From: an uncultured Pseudomonadaceae bacterium
GTDB lineage: Bacteria > Pseudomonadota > Gammaproteobacteria > Pseudomonadales > Pseudomonadaceae
Reading direction: 5' to 3'
NCBI GenBank assembly: GCA_947630465.1
Contig: CANRHT010000129.1
Coordinates: 1-5,346 of the forward strand
Length of the DNA: 5,346 nucleotides
Part shown: positions 1 through 4,596 of the stretch, in pieces
How positions within the stretch are numbered: the first letter of the stretch is position 1
Layout of the letters: each line of letters starts with the position of its first letter
Notes under the pieces: model-generated
Told to the model about the DNA's origin: nothing
Seen by the model: only the letters and a program-made list of their open reading frames with translations
The model's database searches: none
Program-made: the position numbers and the translations under genes

Positions 1-1
1 C

Positions 2-703
2 ATTACTATGGGGGCTTTCTTAGAAACTGGACGTGGCAGCTATGATAGCTACAACAGCTTTTCTAATGCTGCAAAGGTACACGGCAGTGGTAACACACGC
101 TATTATGGCGCTGGCTTGTTAGGTCGTTATACTTTTGATAGTCAAATTTATACAGATGCGTCAGTCCGTTTCGGTCGCACTCGTACTAAGTTTGATACAT
201 CAGATATTCAAAACCTAGTTACAGGTGATGCTGCTAAATACAACCTTAGATCTAACTATTTAAGTGCTCATATTGGCGCAGGTTATGTTTTAACCTTGAA
301 TGATAAAAACTCTCTTGATCTATCTGCTAAATATCTGCGCTCAACCGTAGATGGTGCAAAGGCTGATATTGCAGGCGACTCAATTGACTTTGATCGCGTA
401 AACTCTGATCGAGTAAGAGCAAATGCACTGTTTAGCCATACTTATAGCGACACCGTTAGCTTCAATGCGGGTGTAGGCTATGAGCATGAGTTTGATAGCA
501 AAACTAAAGCTACCGCTCGTACAGTTCAAGGTAATCTGAGCATTGATGCACCTGATGTTAAAGGTGGCACAGGGATTTTCTCATTAGGAGCAACTGTTAC
601 ACCTAATGCTGATAAAAGCTTTAGCCTAGACTTTAACGTCGACGCTTATACAGGTAAGCGTGAAGGTGCTGGTGCAAGCATTCGTGCTGGCTATGCCTTT
701 TAA
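2..703 (+). CDS. Autotransporter C-terminal beta-barrel domain (5' partial)
   Basis: The frame is open at the left edge, so only the last 233 or so residues are visible. The first ATG, at position 8, is probably internal. The sequence is an alternation of short amphipathic strands with aromatic ends and polar turns, for example YYGAGLLGRYTF, YLSAHIGAGYVLTL and FSLGATVTP, and it ends in AGYAF-stop. A terminal phenylalanine on the last strand is the usual outer-membrane insertion signal recognised by the BAM complex. The GRGSYDSYNSFSN and GRYTFDSQIYTDASVRFGR stretches resemble the barrel of large adhesin-type autotransporters. By family knowledge the barrel sits in the outer membrane and carries an upstream passenger to the surface. 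The passenger is outside the window, so its function cannot be stated. The codons look more AT-rich than priA. A strong terminator follows directly, so this is the last gene of its transcript. Confidence 0.88.
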   Translation: MTMGAFLETGRGSYDSYNSFSNAAKVHGSGNTRYYGAGLLGRYTFDSQIYTDASVRFGRTRTKFDTSDIQNLVTGDAAKYNLRSNYLSAHIGAGYVLTLNDKNSLDLSAKYLRSTVDGAKADIAGDSIDFDRVNSDRVRANALFSHTYSDTVSFNAGVGYEHEFDSKTKATARTVQGNLSIDAPDVKGGTGIFSLGATVTPNADKSFSLDFNVDAYTGKREGAGASIRAGYAF

Positions 704-728
704 AATGCTATAAATAGGCTTCACTGCG

Positions 729-760
729 AACTGCTGGCAATTGATTGCCAGCAGTTTTAT
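729..760 (+). terminator. Rho-independent terminator of the autotransporter gene
   Basis: A perfect 12-bp inverted repeat (arms 729-740 and 745-756, AACTGCTGGCAA / TTGCCAGCAGTT) with a 4-nt TTGA loop is followed by a short T-rich tail (TTTTAT, partly inside the arm). It starts 25 bp after the autotransporter stop codon. On the minus strand the hairpin is followed by CGCAGTG rather than T's, so it should act on the plus strand only. Confidence 0.88.
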
Positions 761-989
761 CATTCAGAATCGGACATCTAGTCAAGCATCCAGCTCATTA
801 TTTCGCTAAGCTTTATTTTATAGAATTTTTTACCTTAAAAGTCAGTCTCACAAGACTAAAAAACCATTGTTTCAAAGTATACTCTGTCTTAGACAGGAGG
901 CTATAACCCACCTATGCAACCATATCTGAGCGCCTGCTCTCCTTAAATTCAAACACAACAAACCTCTTCCCTCAGATCATTAGCCGATA
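761..989. other. Convergent intergenic region without a supported gene
   Basis: This stretch lies between the terminator of the plus-strand autotransporter gene and the stop codon of the minus-strand RES toxin gene. I see no ORF of credible length. It contains a small hairpin AGTCT-CACA-AGACT (844-857), a 13-bp odd palindrome CTGTCTTAGACAG (884-896), an AGGAGG (895-900) with only an 11-codon ORF 13 nt downstream (914-946), and a 7-bp inverted repeat ATCTGAG / CTCAGAT (924-930 and 971-977). None is clearly functional. Read on the minus strand, the 844-857 hairpin is followed by GACTTTT and could be a weak terminator for the toxin operon. Confidence 0.5.
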
Positions 990-1658
990 TCAAAACCGCT
1001 CCACAGTTAAAATATCCGTGATGTTTTTACCATCCCATACAAACTGGAAATGAGCTGTTTGTACCGCTGGCGGCACTAAAGCCTTAGGTCGTAAAATAGC
1101 CACACACTCACCACCTGTATGACGAACAGATTGATATAGAACCCCGTACTCATTATTTTGTTTTAGCTGTTGACCCAACTGTTGCCCTGCTAGAAATGAA
1201 TCTGGATGATGCACAGCATCATTTAACCTTGCATCAACCAACTCGGCGTCGACAGAGCATTTATAACAGCGCATGGTGATGGTTTGCGGATACTGATCCG
1301 TTGCTGCTAAAAAACGTGCACGACTAAAAACAGACTCGGCAACCGCAGTTTCTAATTGAAGCCCAGCATAATAAACACCGTAATCGCCTGCAGTAAAACG
1401 ACTGGGTATACCAATATGAGTAAAAGCAGCCATAATCGGCGTCGAGCCCTGCCCAACAACACGGTCATCTTTCTCCACAAGTAGAATATGACCCGCCTCA
1501 TCCTGTAAGCGTGCATTGGTTAAGCTTTCGAGCGCATAGGCGGCTTCAAGCTCATCAGGATCCAGCAAGTTTTCAAATAAAGAAATGGGTGGGAAATGCG
1601 ACGGAATAATTCTGTAGGTTTCAGCATTTAGATAAATCCGCGCATCACCTCTAGTCAT
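990..1658 (-). CDS. RES-domain toxin (NAD+-targeting), partner of the Xre antitoxin
   Basis: This 222-residue protein is a RES-family toxin. Characterised members attack NAD+: MbcT is an NAD+ phosphorylase, P. putida RES depletes NAD+, and ParT ADP-ribosylates PRPP synthetase. Counting from the ATG at 1658, it opens with YRIIPSHFPP (15-24). The Arg-Tyr-Glu part of the active site is in SRFTAGDYGVYYAGLQLETAVAE (R87, Y96/Y97, E108), and the conserved Ser is in YQSVRHTGGECVAILRP (S177). A WDGK tail is near the end. The reading frame is intact and no key residue appears missing. The frame also contains ATGs at 1679 and 1697. I prefer 1658 because it overlaps the antitoxin stop by only 8 bp (ATGACTAG), which suits translational coupling, and a weak GGTG lies 6 nt upstream, whereas the other two have no Shine-Dalgarno match. 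The family call is firm. Whether the enzyme degrades NAD+ or modifies a protein cannot be read from the sequence. Confidence 0.92.
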   Translation of the reverse strand: MTRGDARIYLNAETYRIIPSHFPPISLFENLLDPDELEAAYALESLTNARLQDEAGHILLVEKDDRVVGQGSTPIMAAFTHIGIPSRFTAGDYGVYYAGLQLETAVAESVFSRARFLAATDQYPQTITMRCYKCSVDAELVDARLNDAVHHPDSFLAGQQLGQQLKQNNEYGVLYQSVRHTGGECVAILRPKALVPPAVQTAHFQFVWDGKNITDILTVERF

Positions 1659-2067
1659 AATGTGCACCACGCCAACCATCGAGATAACGGCGCACATCCG
1701 CTAAAGCAACCACGCGCCCCGACAGCATTCGTTCCAGTGCGGACTGTCCAGCAAAATCTCGATTAGGCTTATGCACCCACTCTTGCCACTGCAGACGATC
1801 GCTAAATAAAATCTGCAGCGACTTATAAATACCTGCGATATAAGACAAGCGCTCTAAGGTGTCTTTAGACAATTTAATGGGTTCGTTATCTGCCAGCTTT
1901 TTACGCCAGTTATGTAGTGTTGTACGCGAACTTGCACCAACGAGTACACAGCCTTGTTCTTCTGAGAGTTTCCACTCATCAGCAATACCAAAAAACAACT
2001 TGACGGCAACACGCGAGAGTTCCTGCTGACTCACACGACCATCTTCTGTTTGCTTGATATCTTTCAT
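1651..2067 (-). CDS. Xre/MbcA/ParS-family antitoxin (DUF2384 toxin-binding domain)
   Basis: This 138-residue protein is the antitoxin of the RES toxin and is encoded first in the operon, as is usual for this type II family. Residues about 18-80 form the Xre-like helical region, with SSRTTLHNWRKKL (46-58) a plausible recognition helix. Residues about 82-138 match the antitoxin C-terminal (DUF2384/MbcA-ParS-Xre) domain, with LF near 87-88, WVHKPNRDFAGQSALERML and ALADVRRYLDGWRG. In solved complexes the extreme C-terminus plugs the RES active site, and the RGAHYD end fits that role. The start at 2067 is supported by an AGAGG about 6 nt upstream (2074-2078). The last 8 bp overlap the toxin gene. 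By family knowledge it should also repress its own operon, and the palindrome at 2146-2157 is a candidate operator. No separate homologue or decayed copy is visible. Confidence 0.92.
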   Translation of the reverse strand: MKDIKQTEDGRVSQQELSRVAVKLFFGIADEWKLSEEQGCVLVGASSRTTLHNWRKKLADNEPIKLSKDTLERLSYIAGIYKSLQILFSDRLQWQEWVHKPNRDFAGQSALERMLSGRVVALADVRRYLDGWRGAHYD

Positions 2068-2106
2068 AATGCACCTCTAACATCGAGTTTTCAGCGTTCG
2101 GATACT

Positions 2107-2135
2107 ATTATAGACTCGACTCTCATAGTTGAACA
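2107..2135 (-). promoter_or_regulatory. Probable promoter of the xre-res operon
   Basis: On the minus strand there is a perfect -10 box, TATAAT (2107-2112). Seventeen bases upstream lies a weak -35, TGTTCA (2130-2135, 3 of 6 matches). Transcription would start near 2100, about 30 nt before the antitoxin ATG. The -10 is strong evidence and the -35 is not. The spacer holds a direct repeat of GAGTC, which might contribute to regulator binding. Confidence 0.5.
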
Positions 2136-2145
2136 TTATTTATTA

Positions 2146-2157
2146 TTATGATCATAA
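2146..2157. promoter_or_regulatory. 12-bp perfect palindrome upstream of xre-res (candidate operator)
   Basis: TTATGATCATAA is a perfect 12-bp inverted repeat centred about 40 bp upstream of the -10 box of the antitoxin gene. Xre-type antitoxins usually autoregulate by binding inverted repeats at their promoter. Its position just upstream of the -35 would suit an upstream operator. The region is AT-rich, so a chance palindrome is possible. Confidence 0.35.
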
Positions 2158-2212
2158 ATGTGCATAAAGCGCAGACAGGCCACCATTTATCTTTGCCTAC
2201 GCACCCTTAAAC

Positions 2213-2794
2213 CTATTTACGCACCATGCGCAGAATATCGTCCAGCGGGTTGCCATCTTTATTGAGATCAAGCATCGACACTAAACCTGATAAGCCCGAC
2301 TGACTCGCGCCGGCTGTTTGATTGCCACCAAATAAACCGCCGATCAGGCCGCCTAATCCACCAGCAGAACTTGAGCCTGCGGCATTGCTTAAGCCTTGTT
2401 TAGCCATAAAGCTTGCCAGCAGAGTTGCGAGCATTGGCAGCATTTGTTTCAGTTGTTCAACATTTAGACCGCTGCTTTGCGCGGCATTATCGACCACGGT
2501 GCGGCTGACTTCTTTAGAGCCAAATATCTGTCCTAAAATGTCGTTACCCTTATCTGTACTGCCGGTGAGTTGAGCGAACACACCGCCTAATACATCGCTG
2601 CCACCCAACTGACTGAATAAGCCACCAATGCCTTGCTCCGCATCAGGCTGTGCTTGCACTCGTTTTTTAAAGCCGCCCAATAACGCTGGCAGCAACGCTT
2701 CTGCACCACGTTGCGCCTGGCTTTCATCCAAACCCAACTGTTTAGCAATAGAAGAAACACCACCCATCTGGGCAAGAATATCGGTCATTTGCAT
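2213..2794 (-). CDS. DUF937 (YidB-like) domain protein, function unknown
   Basis: This 193-residue protein looks cytoplasmic, with no signal peptide or membrane segment seen. It matches the DUF937 family: an N-terminal helix MTDILAQMGG, a GLDESQAQRGAEALLPALLGGF segment (21-42), a QLKQMLPMLATLLASFMAKQG helix (about 114-134), a Gly-rich LGGLIGGLFGG linker (147-157) and a final LDLNKDGNPLDDILRMV (175-191). The last contains an EF-hand-like D176-x-N178-x-D180-G181 loop ending in D185-D186, without the acidic residue at loop position 12 expected of a true EF-hand. The start at 2794 is chosen because AAGGA lies 8 nt upstream (2803-2807). The Met two codons later is spaced too far from it. The gene follows fic by 64 bp on the same strand with no obvious terminator between them, so co-transcription is possible. 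The biochemical role of DUF937 proteins is not known to me and I assign none. Confidence 0.85.
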   Translation of the reverse strand: MQMTDILAQMGGVSSIAKQLGLDESQAQRGAEALLPALLGGFKKRVQAQPDAEQGIGGLFSQLGGSDVLGGVFAQLTGSTDKGNDILGQIFGSKEVSRTVVDNAAQSSGLNVEQLKQMLPMLATLLASFMAKQGLSNAAGSSSAGGLGGLIGGLFGGNQTAGASQSGLSGLVSMLDLNKDGNPLDDILRMVRK

Positions 2795-2858
2795 GTGAAA
2801 AGTCCTTATTAAGTATTGATTGAGGTGCTGTTTAAAGTCTGCAGCCGTTTATGATCAG

Positions 2859-4379
2859 CTATTCTCCATCCTCAACTGCAGTATCTGCAAATATCAGCTG
2901 ATACTTCAACTCTAAGTCGCTGACCTCTTCTGCTGTCAGCGCAGCAAATTCTTTATTTAATGCCCGTTTAGACAAAACACCATGGTTATGCTGTAAAAAA
3001 CGCACGAGTAAATCGAGCAAGCGCATCGGCATATCTATACGCGAGCTCACATATGCAGTGAACTCATCATATTTTTGTAAATAGGCCACTTCGTCGGGCA
3101 AGGTATGTTCAACGGTATATGCCACGCAACTGTACAAAAACTCGGCTTGCCGGGTTGCATCAAAATAACGGTACAAATCCAAGGTGTCGTTAGTGACTGC
3201 AACATTGTTTTCTGGCGTTGGATACCACTCTATATACTTCAAGCGCGGCTTCGAATAAGCCTGTAAGACTTGGCGATACTGCTCAACACACTCAAGGATC
3301 ACTGCTGAAACAGGAAAGACTAGACCTTGAGGTACAAAACCCGTTTCAGCCAATACATGATGCATCAAATACCGATGTAATCTGCCGTTACCATCTTCAA
3401 ACGGATGAATAAATACAAAGCCAAAGCTCACCACTGACGCCAACAATACCGGTGGGAAATCACTTTCAAGTAACAGCTGATAGGTTTCTACAAGACCATC
3501 GAGCAAGCGTACTAAGTCTGCTGCTTTAGCAGAGATATGTTCAGGCAGCGGCATGCCAGTGCTGCGGTCATGTAATCCAATAAAGCCACCTGTATCGCGC
3601 AAGCCTGCTCGCACAAATCGCTGATCCACAAGGACTTGGCATTGCAAACGCTCTAGCAAAGTTAATGACAAAGGTTCAAGCCCCGCCTCACCAATAATCT
3701 GCCCCCAGCGCTCGATGCGCGTATGCGGCGGGTACTCTCCCTCAATCACATAGGACGCTTTCGAGTCGGCCAACAATAAAAAAGCTGCAGCTCTGGCTAA
3801 TAAATCAAGATGACATTGCTGCGTACTCTGCCTGGCTTGGTTAGAGAGATCGCGCGCCAGCCATTCATCCAGCGCTGGGGTTTTACGTATAAGAGGACAA
3901 AAATCGCGGCAACCAGGCAAGTTATTATTTATCCGATAGCGTTTTTCCTTGCGCACAGGACCTGCATATTGCAGTTTAGTATTTACGACATCAACAAAGT
4001 TACCCTGTTTAACGTCATCTAACAGCAAGCACGTTTGCATTAACCATTCATATAAAAACCAGATTCTGCGACTATAAGCACTGGTGGGTTCAGCCAAAAC
4101 GATACATTCGATTTGCGCGCTGCTGATTTTTTGGAAAAGCGCTCTTAACACCCCCAAGTGGATACCTTCATACTTGAGTGCAAAGGTTAGGTGTCCAAAT
4201 AAATCATCACTGGGAGTATGCCGCGGAGTCAGTAAACTCCAAGTAGACGCATGCTGCACTTGATGCGTAGCATGGATAGCAAACAGCCTGTCAGGTAAAG
4301 GCACAGCCAACTGGTAGCGCTCAATCAAAGCACTGTAACCAGCAAAAGAAATAGCACCAAGGGGTAGGGATAAATGCAT
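2859..4379 (-). CDS. Fic-family protein (probable AMPylase) with N-terminal inhibitory motif
   Basis: At 506 residues this is a long Fic protein. The core motif HPFEDGNGRLHR (325-336) keeps the catalytic His325, the phosphate-binding GNGR and the distal Arg. The target-docking flap is probably around GLRDTGGFIGLHDR (259-272). About 110 residues before the catalytic His, SYVIEG (S209, E213, G214) fits the inhibitory [S/T]xxxE[G/N] motif, placing it among class II Fic enzymes in which an N-terminal Glu blocks ATP binding. The first 200 residues (GYSALIERY, HLTFALKYEGIHLGVL, YRINNNLPGCRDFCPLIRKT) are shared with a subset of Fic proteins as I recall them but have no assigned role. The C-terminus (450-490, RLLDLLVRFLQHNHGVLSKRALNKEF) looks like a winged helix. 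Fic enzymes normally move AMP from ATP onto Tyr, Ser or Thr of a protein, and the target here is unknown. The start at 4379 has no clear Shine-Dalgarno, but the next in-frame ATG is over 110 codons later. Confidence 0.92.
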   Translation of the reverse strand: MHLSLPLGAISFAGYSALIERYQLAVPLPDRLFAIHATHQVQHASTWSLLTPRHTPSDDLFGHLTFALKYEGIHLGVLRALFQKISSAQIECIVLAEPTSAYSRRIWFLYEWLMQTCLLLDDVKQGNFVDVVNTKLQYAGPVRKEKRYRINNNLPGCRDFCPLIRKTPALDEWLARDLSNQARQSTQQCHLDLLARAAAFLLLADSKASYVIEGEYPPHTRIERWGQIIGEAGLEPLSLTLLERLQCQVLVDQRFVRAGLRDTGGFIGLHDRSTGMPLPEHISAKAADLVRLLDGLVETYQLLLESDFPPVLLASVVSFGFVFIHPFEDGNGRLHRYLMHHVLAETGFVPQGLVFPVSAVILECVEQYRQVLQAYSKPRLKYIEWYPTPENNVAVTNDTLDLYRYFDATRQAEFLYSCVAYTVEHTLPDEVAYLQKYDEFTAYVSSRIDMPMRLLDLLVRFLQHNHGVLSKRALNKEFAALTAEEVSDLELKYQLIFADTAVEDGE

Positions 4380-4441
4380 GAAAAACGATTACCAAGCATG
4401 AAATACAATTATTTTATAGCAGCTACTGTGAAAAACAATTA
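4376..4441. repeat. Three phased 13-bp direct repeats over the fic start and promoter
   Basis: The consensus TGAAAWACRATTA occurs at 4379-4391, 4399-4411 and 4429-4441. Starts are 20 and 30 bp apart, i.e. whole multiples of about one helical turn. Copies 1 and 2 are each preceded by GCA, so there the match extends to 16 bp with two mismatches. Copy 1 overlaps the fic start codon, copy 2 abuts the -10 box, and copy 3 overlaps the -35 box. A poor fourth match (9 of 13) starts at 4458. This arrangement is what a repressor with tandem half-sites would use, although AT-rich DNA makes chance similarity easier. Confidence 0.45.
4411..4438 (-). promoter_or_regulatory. Possible promoter of fic
   Basis: On the minus strand, TTGTTT (4433-4438) and TAAAAT (4411-4416) are separated by 16 bp. 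An overlapping TATAAA is also present. The -10 is good (5 of 6) and the -35 poor (3 of 6). Transcription would start close to 4404, leaving a 5' leader of only about 25 nt with no clear ribosome-binding site. Confidence 0.35.
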
Positions 4442-4593
4442 AAACGCCTTTTAACACTGAAAATCAAAGGCAACCGATATTTGCCTTATGAGCGGTCTGT
4501 CCTTTTACCAACCAGCCCTACATACAGCGTTACCTCTAAACATCTTCCTAACTGATACGTTAAGATAACGCCACTTCATTTAAAGGTGCTGCT
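4442..4593. other. Remainder of the divergent fic-priA intergenic region
   Basis: It should hold the priA promoter, but I see no pair of boxes good enough to report. It contains one clear hairpin, AAGGCAA-ccgatat-TTGCCTT (4467-4487, 7-bp stem and 7-nt loop), without a run of T's on the plus strand and with only TGATTTTC on the minus strand. No small gene is apparent. Confidence 0.4.
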
Positions 4594-4596
4594 GTG
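4582..4596 (+). promoter_or_regulatory. priA ribosome-binding site and GTG start
   Basis: AAAGG (4582-4586) lies 7 nt before the GTG at 4594. This decides the start, because no in-frame ATG exists until codon 46, which falls inside the conserved N-terminal DNA-binding domain. Confidence 0.7.

Larger units (their letters stand above)
2068..2212. other. Intergenic region between the DUF937 gene and the xre-res operon
   Basis: These 145 bp separate two minus-strand genes. The left half holds the xre ribosome-binding site, the TATAAT promoter and the 12-bp palindrome. The right half should hold the end of the DUF937 transcript, but I find only a weak 4- to 5-bp stem (AGGC/GCCT) and no convincing rho-independent terminator. 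Read-through into xre-res is therefore not excluded. Confidence 0.4.

Noticed and set aside
1659..1697. Longer N-terminus for the RES toxin (ATG at 1697 or 1679)
   Set aside because: No Shine-Dalgarno precedes either codon. The extra residues only re-read the end of the antitoxin gene, and the 1658 start gives a natural 8-bp overlap.
2322..2573. Plus-strand 83-residue proline-rich ORF
   Set aside because: It lies opposite the Gly-rich DUF937 coding region, and the proline repeats are the antisense of glycine codons.
3810..4022. Plus-strand 70-residue ORF inside fic
   Set aside because: It is antisense to a clearly conserved part of the Fic protein and has no recognisable family or ribosome-binding site.
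4325..4399. A 24-codon minus-strand ORF from the ATG at 4399, overlapping the fic start out of frame and encoding a hydrophobic peptide
   Set aside because: It has no ribosome-binding site, and its hydrophobic part comes from reading the fic coding sequence in another frame. It may exist only because of the repeat around the start codon.
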